5,699 bases of DNA, taken from the NCBI GenBank assembly GCA_030536675.1, contig JAUNPM010000112.1:1-5699 (forward strand). Reading direction: 5' to 3'. The DNA is from Clostridia bacterium (GTDB taxonomy: Bacteria; Bacillota; Clostridia; Lachnospirales; CAG-274). This document shows positions 1-5,699 of the stretch, piece after piece. Within the stretch, counting starts at the first letter, position 1. Each line of letters opens with the position of its first letter. The notes below the pieces were generated by a model. That model made no database searches and was not told the origin of the DNA. It was given only the letters and a program-made list of their open reading frames with translations. Both the position numbers and the translations under genes were made by a program.

Positions 1-637
1 GGATGAGAAATTTGACGGAATGATAATTACGGGAGCACCTGTGGAACAGCTGGATTATGAGGAAGTAAATTACTGGCAGGAGCTTATTCAGATAATGGAG
101 TGGAGCAAATCCAATGTGCATAGTACCTTCCATATTTGCTGGGGCGCACAGGCGGGACTTTATTATCACTATGGTATTCCCAAATATCAGCTGGATAAAA
201 AAATGTTTGGCGTTTTTGCCCATACTAAAATATATAACCATATTGATTTGTTAAGAGGCTTTGACGATATATTTTATGTGCCCCATTCAAGGCATACGGA
301 AGTAAGAGTTGAAGATGTGGAAAAGGTCAAGGAGCTTGACATTCTTTCAAAATCGGAAGAGTCGGGATTATATATTGCGGCTAATAAGGATTTCAGTCAG
401 ATATTTGTAATGGGTCATTCGGAATATGAAACTGATACTCTTGCAAAGGAGTATTTCAGAGATAAGGAAAAGGGTCTTGATATTGAGATACCCAAGCATT
501 ATTTTAAAGATGACGATCCACAAAAGGGACCAATAGCTTTGTGGAAGGCACACAGCAGTTTGTTGTATACAAATTGGCTTAATTATGTGGTTTATCAGAA
601 TACACCTTTTGATATTAATGAAATTGGTAAGAGATAA
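1..637 (+). CDS. metA: Homoserine O-acyltransferase MetA, probably acetyl-CoA-using (5' end missing)
   Basis: MetA transfers an acyl group from acyl-CoA to the hydroxyl of L-homoserine in the cytoplasm, the first committed step from homoserine to methionine. The reading frame is open to the left edge (first full codon at base 2), so the ATG at base 20 is internal, not the start. Numbering from that ATG, Cys40 in HICWGAQAG is the nucleophile, and His133 and Glu135 in MGHSEYE complete the site. Their spacing matches Cys142, His235 and Glu237 of E. coli MetA exactly (offset 102), so about 96 residues are missing. Glu9 in TGAPVEQL falls at position 111. In this family Gly111 (E. coli) goes with succinyl-CoA and Glu111 (Bacillus cereus) with acetyl-CoA, so acetyl-CoA is inferred. 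Other family blocks present are PHSRH, DPQKGP and the C-terminal TNWLNYVVYQ. The frame ends at TAA 635-637 and shows no damage. The family is near certain; the acyl donor is inferred. Confidence 0.95.
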   Translation, partial: DEKFDGMIITGAPVEQLDYEEVNYWQELIQIMEWSKSNVHSTFHICWGAQAGLYYHYGIPKYQLDKKMFGVFAHTKIYNHIDLLRGFDDIFYVPHSRHTEVRVEDVEKVKELDILSKSEESGLYIAANKDFSQIFVMGHSEYETDTLAKEYFRDKEKGLDIEIPKHYFKDDDPQKGPIALWKAHSSLLYTNWLNYVVYQNTPFDINEIGKR

Positions 638-666
638 ATACATATGAAATTTAAATATTAAATAAG

Positions 667-711
667 AAAACAGCCTCAAAATCATTTATATAATTTTGAG
701 GCTGTTTTTTT
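667..711. terminator. Bidirectional intrinsic terminator between convergent genes
   Basis: A perfect 16-bp stem (667-682 pairing with 693-708) encloses a 10-base loop (683-692). Its core is CAGCCTC/GAGGCTG flanked by A:T pairs. On the + strand the stem runs into a T-run at about 703-711. On the - strand the A-rich bases 661-670 read as TTTTCTTATT after the hairpin. It lies 29 bases after the metA stop and 31 bases past the stop of the large - strand gene, so it can end both transcripts. No other feature is visible in the 102-base gap. Confidence 0.93.
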
Positions 712-739
712 ATTTGTGATAATTAGTTGGTTAAACTGA

Positions 740-3700
740 TTATTTGAATGTTGCAGTACGTGTGTCTGCATCCCATTCAACAGATGCACCTAAAACATTG
801 CCCAAGGCTCTGAAAGGTATAAACATTCTGTTGTCTTTTATTTCTGCTTTAGCGTTGTTTGGAATTGCTTCTTTAATGCCGTTTACGGTAATATATTCAT
901 TGCCTGCGGTAAATGCTGCCGTAATGCCATTGTCGGTTATTGTAACGGTTTTAGTTATAGGATCCCATTTAATAATATCAGAGGTGTCTGCGTTTTCGTT
1001 GCTTCCCTTTAACAATGCAACTGTTACAAATCTTAAAGGAACCATAGTTGAATTGCTTGAGCTTTGTATGTAAGGAGCAACATCTATTTCAACTTCTGCT
1101 CCGTTTACATAAGCTGTCTTGCTGCCTATCTGCACGCTTATTTGGTTCTTATCTGTGTTGGAATCGGCTGTTGTGGCTTCCGTTGTATTTTCTGTATTTT
1201 CGGAAAGCGTTGTTGTTTCAGTTGTGGTTGAGGTCACTGTTTTTCCTCCCACATACAATGTTGATGAACCGTGACCGCTGCCGCCGCTTCCACCGCTTGA
1301 GGATGTTGAACGTGTAGTTGTTTCCGTTGAGGTATCAGCCGAAGAAGTAGTGGTTGCTTCTGTTGAGGTATCAGCTGAAGAAGCTGTTGTTGTTTCTGTT
1401 GAGGATTCTTCACTGCTTGTTGTTGTGGTTTCCGTAGTTGAAGTCATATCCTCATCGGCATTATTCCACACAATATTTAAGGTTACGTTATTATCCGGAG
1501 TTGCGCCTATGCCTTCACTGCTGTAATCAGTCATTATACCTAAAGCTATTGTTCCCAAATATTGATACTGTGCATTTGTGCTTGATGCAAGGTATTGAGC
1601 TGTCTGCAAAAGTGACGGATCGGGATTTTCGTCGCCGCGGTAGTGAGCGTACATTGCTTCTGCAAGAAATTCTTTTACGGTAAGTCCGTTTGTTATTTCA
1701 ATATCCGCAAAGCCTTCTCCCATCATATTGTCTGCCATATCTGTTATAAGACCTAAAAGACCGCTCTTAAGGTATGTTTCGGAAAAGTCTATAAAGTTGT
1801 CTGAATTTAATTTAGTAAGGTCAAGATCTTTAACGCTTAATATTTTTTCGGTAGTAATTTTGACCTTGTCATCACCTAAAACTATGTGTCTTATTGGTGA
1901 AGGATTTGTAAGGAGTGAGCCTGCTTCAATATCATAAATTATATTGCCGTTAGGTGACTTATCTCCCGAAATATCCTGTGAATGGAAGTGTCCCGTAAAT
2001 ACCACAGGTATTCCCAGATCTGCAAGAGTGTTCTTAACATTGTCATAATCTTCAACAAGGTATTCGGGGAAAAGCATAGGCTGAACAGACATATGAGGAA
2101 CAACACCGTGATGCATCATTGCTATTACCTTTTTGCCTTCTTTTTGTGCTTGTATTGTCTGCTCCTTTATCCATTCCATTGTTTCGGGCTTTATTCTTCC
2201 TGCTGTTTCGCTTGATACAGGCTCATTATCTCCGCTGTATATACAGCTGTCAATTGCTATAAGTCTGTGAGTATCGTCTAAATCAACTGCATAAGAAACT
2301 GAATTTGTATCCTGTGAAACTGCCTCATTGTAGCCAAAGTCAGCATATATTTCTTTAAATTCGGAAGGTGTGATGGTTTCAACAGGTGTTTTTGTGCCGT
2401 CAGCGTTAAATTGATAAGCATTTGCGTTGCTTATGTCGTGATTTCCCGGTATAACAAAAACTTTTTTACCTGTATCCTCTATCTCCTTTAACTTAGACGC
2501 TACAAGCATATGATTTACTTTTTCGCCGTCTTTTGTAAGATCGCCTGTAACAAGTACATAGTCGCTGTCACTGTTTATAACTCTTGCTACGGATTCTTCA
2601 AATATTTTTTGGCTTTGTGCAACCATTTTTCTGTCCTGAGCAATGTATTCTTCAAAGGCTGTGCCGCTTGTTCCTAAGCTTTCTGAATGTAAATGAGTAT
2701 CTGAAAGCTGTGTTATTTTAAGACCTTCCACATTGTCGGTCTTTGTTACTGAAATTTCATCGAAACTTTCATTTGAGTCATTGTAATAAGCCTTTATAGT
2801 AACCTGATCATCTGTTACATCTATTATTGAATATTCGGGCTTTTTATCCTGAACTGCTTTTTGCACTGAAAGAGGAAGAACTCCAGTTTTGAATACTTCA
2901 CCGCCGAAAAGACCGTTAGCAAGAGCGGGATAGTTTTCGTTGTTTCTTGCCTTTGATGAATATATGTCATAATATTCCTTGCCGCTTGCTGTGTTGCCTG
3001 TAAGATAAATCGTACCTTCGGGATCTACAAGCTCGCTTGTGTCATCGCCTGTAATTCGTCCGTCTTTCATTACATAGCTTCTTGTGTAAACGTGGTCGTG
3101 ACCTGTAAATACAAAGTCAACATCATATTTGTCCATAAGTTTTTCAAAGCCTGCTTCAACATAAGCCTGTACATCAAAGTCAGCAGTATGCTGTGCCGCT
3201 GTTGTAGTTGACTTGTGATGCTGAACAAAAAGCCAGTTGTAATCACTGTCGGAATTTATTGCTGCCTCAAGTGTTTTGTCAAATTCGTTAATATACTTCT
3301 TTGCAACTTCAATACCTTCGTCATAGTTTTCGGTACTGTCGCAGGGATAAGCAGAGTCATTGAGCACAACAAAGAGGGCATTGTTATAGCTGTAGTAATA
3401 GTTGCCTACTGATTCGCTTAATTTCTGTTCTTCATCGTCATTGTTTTTGAAGTTTTCTATCATTGCAGGCTCCTGCTCGTTTGGCAGGTTAAAGTGTGTT
3501 TGGAAACCGTAGTTAATATCGTGATTTCCCACTGCTGCCGCATAAGGAAGAGATCTTAATTCATCGGGAGCAAAAAATGATCTGTATTCAGTTTCATTTG
3601 TTTTGTATGCGTCATTTATTTTCTTACCCTCTATTTGATCTCCCGCACTTGCTATAAATTGTGCGCCCTGGGCGTCTATTGCAGATACGGTCTTTTTCCA

Positions 3701-5641
3701 GCTGTCTTCAAGTGTAAGACCTGAAGTTCCCTGTTCCTGCTGACCTTCCTTTAACTGAGGGTCTGCCACAAAGGCAAATTTAAAGCTGCCTTCATCTGCT
3801 GTTGTGTAAGTATATTCCTTGCTCCAATCAGTGCCGTTATTTGAAATTTGGTAAGTATATTCTGTACCTGCATCAAGCCCTTCAACTGATACCTTGTGGC
3901 TTAATTTGCCTGTAAGGGGAGTGCCTGCTTCTACTGCTGCGGCGTTTTCATAAGTTCCCGTAACCTCTGTTACAGCTCCTTCTGCCTCCTTAACTACGTT
4001 ACTGTCCTTTTTAAATCTTACAAGAGCATTGCTGCCGTCTTCTGTGTCTGAATACCACGCAAGGTTAATGTCTTTTTCGGTGCTTCCCGGAGTAAGACCT
4101 AGATCTTCGGGTTCAAAGCCTTCGTTTTCATCTGGAATTGAAGGATCTTTTACAATTGTAAATTCGGAATCGATCTTTTCCATATTGTCGGTTCTGTAGG
4201 TGTTGATCGTAAATTTGTTAGATGAAACATCTATCATTGAGAATGTTGGAACGTCCTCCTGCCATCTTGCGGCAATGTAAGCCTGCTGATGTTCAACAAG
4301 GTCGTAATACTTACTTCCTGAAGCGGAGTTTGCCGTAAGGTAAAGTATACCCTTTGGATTTGTTACAATATTTTGGTCTGTTTCTGCAATGTACTCTGCA
4401 TCTTCAATAGAAGCAAGATAATTTGCATATTTATCGTCTTCCGGTGTATTACCGTCAATATAATCGTCAAATTCATCTTCCGTAATGAAATTGTTTTCGT
4501 CCTTTACGGCAGTAGACATCATATATGAACGGCTGTATGTATGGTCGTGACCTGTAAGCACCACATCAATACCGTTTTCTTCAAATATGGGTGCAAGTCC
4601 GTATCTTAATTCTACAATTTCAGGTTCATTAGAGTGTTCACCTGAGCCGTAAATATCCTGATGAAGAGTAACTATTTTCCAAGGAGCATTTTCATATGAG
4701 GCACAGGCTCTCTTTATAAATGATGCGTGCTCTGACACATTTGTGTTATTTGTGTTTATCATAATGAAAAGTGCGTTGCCGTATTGGAAGTAATAGTCGC
4801 CGCCTGCATATGTTGAGCCTAAATCACTTGTATTTGGGTTGTTAAAGTGATATGAATAGTTTGAGCTTAAGGCATCGTGATTTCCTATAGTCGTTGCAAC
4901 AGGCATACTCTTTAAAATTTCAGGTGATAAATAACCCGTATATTCAATTTCGTTTTCAGTATATGTTGAATGAGTTGAGTCGGAAGTCTTTTTGTCCCTT
5001 GACTGAATTTGGTCGCCTGCTGAAACCATTAATGCAGTATCGGGATTAAGCTCCATTGCTCTTTCAAGAGTATAGTTCCAGTTGAATGAGTCGTTTCTTA
5101 CAGCACGATCCTGACCAAGCTCGCTTGTTTCCCCTGTTGCTATGTTTTCGTTTGATGAACCTATTTGAGGATCGCCGAAGAAAACAAAGCTGAAATCGCT
5201 TGTTGAGGCGGGGGAAGTATATTCTACGGGAGTTGTCCAGCTACCGTCCTTAGTGTAGCTGTAATAGTAAGTCGTATTAGGCTCAATGTTTTCTACGGTT
5301 ACTTTGTTGCTGTAGTAACCCGGAACCGCACTTGAACTGCTTACTGTCTGTACTCCTGCGGGAGATTCGTTTTCATCCTTGTACCATCTGAACTCGGGTG
5401 TTTCTGATGATTCGCTTGAATACCATGCAAAGTTAAGCTGTGTTTCATCAGCTCCCGGAGTAAGGGAGATTTTTTCCCAGTCATTTTTTTCGGTTTCCCA
5501 GACATTGCACCATTCTTCCCAAGCGCCGTTTTGTGCGGCGCCTGTAAGGGGCGCTTCTGTCCAACCGTCATTGTCTGCCGCCCATGTTACAGAGCTGAAT
5601 AAAAATATTGCAGACAATGTTAATGCAATTTTTCTTCTCAT
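740..5641 (-). CDS. Exported three-domain metallophosphoesterase (two PAP-like modules plus one CpdA-like domain)
   Basis: This 1633-residue protein is predicted to hydrolyse phosphate esters outside the cytoplasm. Order of parts: signal peptide (1-21); PAP-type N-terminal beta domain (about 58-148) with metallophosphoesterase 1 (about 150-500); a second such pair (about 513-618 and 619-968); metallophosphoesterase 3, CpdA-like (about 972-1270); a helical tail (about 1271-1375); a Ser/Thr/Gly-rich linker (about 1398-1500); and a copper-amine-oxidase-N-like domain (about 1501-1633). All three catalytic domains keep GNHD and GHxH motifs. The start is well supported: ATG at 5639-5641 follows AGGAGG with an 8-base spacer, and a good signal peptide begins there. 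The stop is TAA at 740-742. There is no LPXTG, SLH or dockerin motif and no C-terminal membrane helix. The gene appears to be transcribed alone. True substrates are unknown: the class of enzyme is confident, the triple-activity reading is inference, and no gene symbol is justified. Confidence 0.93.
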   Translation of the reverse strand: MRRKIALTLSAIFLFSSVTWAADNDGWTEAPLTGAAQNGAWEEWCNVWETEKNDWEKISLTPGADETQLNFAWYSSESSETPEFRWYKDENESPAGVQTVSSSSAVPGYYSNKVTVENIEPNTTYYYSYTKDGSWTTPVEYTSPASTSDFSFVFFGDPQIGSSNENIATGETSELGQDRAVRNDSFNWNYTLERAMELNPDTALMVSAGDQIQSRDKKTSDSTHSTYTENEIEYTGYLSPEILKSMPVATTIGNHDALSSNYSYHFNNPNTSDLGSTYAGGDYYFQYGNALFIMINTNNTNVSEHASFIKRACASYENAPWKIVTLHQDIYGSGEHSNEPEIVELRYGLAPIFEENGIDVVLTGHDHTYSRSYMMSTAVKDENNFITEDEFDDYIDGNTPEDDKYANYLASIEDAEYIAETDQNIVTNPKGILYLTANSASGSKYYDLVEHQQAYIAARWQEDVPTFSMIDVSSNKFTINTYRTDNMEKIDSEFTIVKDPSIPDENEGFEPEDLGLTPGSTEKDINLAWYSDTEDGSNALVRFKKDSNVVKEAEGAVTEVTGTYENAAAVEAGTPLTGKLSHKVSVEGLDAGTEYTYQISNNGTDWSKEYTYTTADEGSFKFAFVADPQLKEGQQEQGTSGLTLEDSWKKTVSAIDAQGAQFIASAGDQIEGKKINDAYKTNETEYRSFFAPDELRSLPYAAAVGNHDINYGFQTHFNLPNEQEPAMIENFKNNDDEEQKLSESVGNYYYSYNNALFVVLNDSAYPCDSTENYDEGIEVAKKYINEFDKTLEAAINSDSDYNWLFVQHHKSTTTAAQHTADFDVQAYVEAGFEKLMDKYDVDFVFTGHDHVYTRSYVMKDGRITGDDTSELVDPEGTIYLTGNTASGKEYYDIYSSKARNNENYPALANGLFGGEVFKTGVLPLSVQKAVQDKKPEYSIIDVTDDQVTIKAYYNDSNESFDEISVTKTDNVEGLKITQLSDTHLHSESLGTSGTAFEEYIAQDRKMVAQSQKIFEESVARVINSDSDYVLVTGDLTKDGEKVNHMLVASKLKEIEDTGKKVFVIPGNHDISNANAYQFNADGTKTPVETITPSEFKEIYADFGYNEAVSQDTNSVSYAVDLDDTHRLIAIDSCIYSGDNEPVSSETAGRIKPETMEWIKEQTIQAQKEGKKVIAMMHHGVVPHMSVQPMLFPEYLVEDYDNVKNTLADLGIPVVFTGHFHSQDISGDKSPNGNIIYDIEAGSLLTNPSPIRHIVLGDDKVKITTEKILSVKDLDLTKLNSDNFIDFSETYLKSGLLGLITDMADNMMGEGFADIEITNGLTVKEFLAEAMYAHYRGDENPDPSLLQTAQYLASSTNAQYQYLGTIALGIMTDYSSEGIGATPDNNVTLNIVWNNADEDMTSTTETTTTSSEESSTETTTASSADTSTEATTTSSADTSTETTTRSTSSSGGSGGSGHGSSTLYVGGKTVTSTTTETTTLSENTENTTEATTADSNTDKNQISVQIGSKTAYVNGAEVEIDVAPYIQSSSNSTMVPLRFVTVALLKGSNENADTSDIIKWDPITKTVTITDNGITAAFTAGNEYITVNGIKEAIPNNAKAEIKDNRMFIPFRALGNVLGASVEWDADTRTATFK
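743..1141 (-). other. C-terminal copper-amine-oxidase-N-like domain
   Basis: Residues about 1501-1633 contain the two hallmark halves of this small domain: STMVPLRFVTVALL with IIKWDPITKTVTI, and MFIPFRALGNVLGASVEWD with TRTATFK, plus YVNGAEVEI and ITVNGIKEAI strands. The family name comes from the N-terminal domain of copper amine oxidases and does not imply oxidase activity. In Firmicutes it is attached to many exported proteins; a role in envelope or ligand binding is a guess. Confidence 0.88.
1142..1450 (-). other. Ser/Thr/Gly-rich flexible linker
   Basis: Residues about 1398-1500 are almost only Thr, Ser, Glu, Ala and Gly. They form two Thr-rich arms around a glycine-rich centre (SSSGGSGGSGHGSS) followed by a short TLYVGGKTV stretch. 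This is the composition of extended, possibly O-glycosylated spacers in exported Gram-positive proteins. It separates the catalytic part from the C-terminal domain. Confidence 0.85.
1295..1438 (-). repeat. 36-bp tandem repeats encoding a 12-residue Thr/Ser unit
   Basis: About four imperfect in-frame 12-residue units run through residues 1402-1449: TTETTTTSSEES, STETTTASSADT, STEATTTSSADT and STETTTRSTSSS. The best-conserved DNA pair lies at 1326-1361 and 1362-1397, each beginning GTTGAGGTATCAGC on the + strand. Being multiples of 3, unit gains or losses would keep the frame. Confidence 0.85.
1832..2728 (-). other. Metallophosphoesterase 3, CpdA / cyclic-nucleotide phosphodiesterase type
   Basis: Residues about 972-1270. 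Motifs are the canonical LSDTHLH (Asp981, His983), TGDLTKDG (Asp1034), PGNHD (Asn1067, His1068), MMHHG (His1177/His1178) and TGHFH (His1218, His1220). This differs from modules A and B, which have D-P-Q where this domain has D-T-H, and it has no PAP-type beta domain ahead of it. A largely helical tail follows (about 1271-1375, including FIDFSETYLKSGLLGLITDM). The layout resembles secreted single-domain phosphodiesterase-like proteins of Firmicutes such as Listeria Lmo2642 (from memory). Activity on cyclic nucleotides is possible but not shown. Confidence 0.8.
2738..4105 (-). other. Module B: second PAP-type N-terminal domain plus metallophosphoesterase 2
   Basis: Residues about 513-968, a diverged copy of module A. 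It opens with LGLTPGSTEKDINLAWYS. The catalytic motifs are VADPQLK (Asp627), AGDQIE (Asp668), GNHD (Asn706, His707), VQHHKS (His809 by alignment of the preceding Trp) and GHDHVYTRS (His848, His850). The late block is GTIYLTGNTASGKEYYD. As in module A, the purple-acid-phosphatase Tyr is absent (Glu671). The site looks intact, so both copies may be active. Confidence 0.85.
4142..5470 (-). other. Module A: PAP-type N-terminal domain plus metallophosphoesterase 1
   Basis: Residues about 58-500. The beta domain opens with ISLTPGADETQLNFAWYS and includes the typical VENIEPNTTYYYSYT strand pair, as in purple acid phosphatases. The catalytic part shows FGDPQIG (Asp157), AGDQIQ (Asp210), GNHD (Asn254, His255), LHQD (His327) and GHDHTYSRS (His365, His367). 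It then has the late GILYLTANSASGSKYYD block. The position that is Tyr in true purple acid phosphatases (GDxxY) is Gln213 here, so a purple iron-tyrosinate enzyme is not expected. An acidic stretch at about 381-425 is longer than its counterpart in module B. Confidence 0.85.
5579..5641 (-). other. Sec signal peptide of the large phosphoesterase
   Basis: Residues 1-21 have a basic start (MRRK), a hydrophobic core (IALTLSAIFLF) and a polar end with a likely signal peptidase I site after SSVTWA, giving a mature protein beginning ADNDG. There is no Cys at the cleavage site, so it is not a lipoprotein. The exact cut is inferred. Confidence 0.88.
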
Positions 5642-5649
5642 AATTAATT

Positions 5650-5655
5650 CCTCCT
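5650..5655 (-). promoter_or_regulatory. Ribosome binding site of the large phosphoesterase gene
   Basis: On the - strand AGGAGG lies 8 bases before the ATG at 5639-5641. It is a full-strength Shine-Dalgarno sequence and fixes the start codon. Confidence 0.93.
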
Positions 5656-5662
5656 AAAAAAA

Positions 5663-5683
5663 TTTGGTTAATTGCATACCAAA
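5663..5683 (-). repeat. Inverted repeat between the -10 box and the ribosome binding site
   Basis: On the - strand TTTGGT (5678-5683) and ACCAAA (5663-5668) flank 9 unpaired bases. The 21-base element begins at about the predicted transcription start and ends 7 bases before AGGAGG. It could be a repressor operator or a weak leader hairpin; the 6-bp A/T-rich arms could also arise by chance. Confidence 0.4.
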
Positions 5684-5687
5684 ACTT

Positions 5688-5693
5688 ATTATA
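5688..5693 (-). promoter_or_regulatory. Probable -10 box (TATAAT) of the large phosphoesterase gene
   Basis: The - strand reads AACTATAATAAG, a perfect consensus -10 hexamer 46 bases before the ATG. Transcription would start near 5681, giving a leader of about 40 bases. The matching -35 box would lie near 5711-5716, outside the window, so it cannot be checked. There is no TG extension ahead of the hexamer. Confidence 0.6.
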
Positions 5694-5699
5694 GTTATT

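Noticed and set aside
368..685. 105-codon open frame on the - strand across the end of metA
   Set aside because: It is antisense to the conserved metA coding region and runs into the terminator hairpin; its composition shows no recognisable family.
1295..1438. Regular 36-bp repeats that might suggest a CRISPR array
   Set aside because: The units are directly adjacent with no unique spacers, and they are in frame within a Thr/Ser linker.
744..2215. Several + strand open frames (744-1073, 1048-1317, 1438-1683, 1728-1937, 1982-2215) opposite the large gene
   Set aside because: All lie antisense to clearly conserved domains, have Leu/Cys/His-rich shadow-like translations and no convincing ribosome binding pattern or family match.
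3215..3412. 65-codon open frame on the + strand, hydrophobic translation
   Set aside because: It is antisense to module B, and the hydrophobicity is a by-product of the opposite coding strand.
4358..4510. EF-hand-like stretch in module A (NNFITEDEF, residues about 379-391)
   Set aside because: The second half resembles an EF-hand loop, but the first ligand position is Val rather than Asp. Module B has a similar non-EF turn (KDGRITGDD) at the same place, so chance in an acidic insert is more likely.
5341..5657. Open frames 5341-5571 (-) and 5379-5657 (+) near the start of the large gene
   Set aside because: Both overlap the signal peptide and first beta domain of the real gene in other frames and resemble no known protein.
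5642..5699. Pho box (TTAACA-type direct repeats) upstream of the phosphoesterase gene
   Set aside because: Only a single TTAACC is present, downstream of the -10 box, without the repeated spacing a Pho box needs. The region further upstream is not in the window.

Overview
The window looks like chromosomal DNA of a low-to-moderate-GC Gram-positive anaerobe, most likely a member of the Clostridia (inference). The signs are a strong AGGAGG ribosome binding site, a TATAAT -10 box, a Sec signal peptide on a giant exported enzyme, a Ser/Thr/Gly-rich linker of the kind found in Clostridia surface proteins, a C-terminal copper-amine-oxidase-N-like domain (a common module of exported clostridial proteins), and a MetA enzyme of the Bacillus/Clostridia type. 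The species cannot be named from the sequence.

Layout: bases 1-637 (+ strand) are the 3' two thirds of metA, encoding homoserine O-acyltransferase of methionine biosynthesis; its first ~96 codons lie outside the window. Bases 638-739 are a short intergenic gap between two convergent genes, holding one long hairpin with a T-run on each strand, a clear bidirectional terminator. Bases 740-5641 (- strand) are a single 1633-codon gene filling 86% of the window. Bases 5642-5699 are its leader, with a Shine-Dalgarno, a small inverted repeat and a -10 box; the expected -35 box falls just outside.

The large gene encodes an exported protein with three separate calcineurin-like metallophosphoesterase sites in one chain. 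It carries a signal peptide, then two related modules, each with a purple-acid-phosphatase-type N-terminal beta domain followed by a metallophosphoesterase. A third, different metallophosphoesterase of the CpdA / cyclic-nucleotide phosphodiesterase type follows with a helical tail, then a Ser/Thr-rich repeat linker, then the copper-amine-oxidase-N-like domain. All three sites keep most of the expected metal ligands, so the protein looks like a three-headed extracellular or wall-associated phosphoesterase. Substrates cannot be read from the sequence; scavenging of phosphate or nucleotides outside the cell is a reasonable guess only. Nothing links the two genes functionally: they converge and are insulated by the shared terminator. 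I see no mobile element, CRISPR array, tRNA or rRNA.
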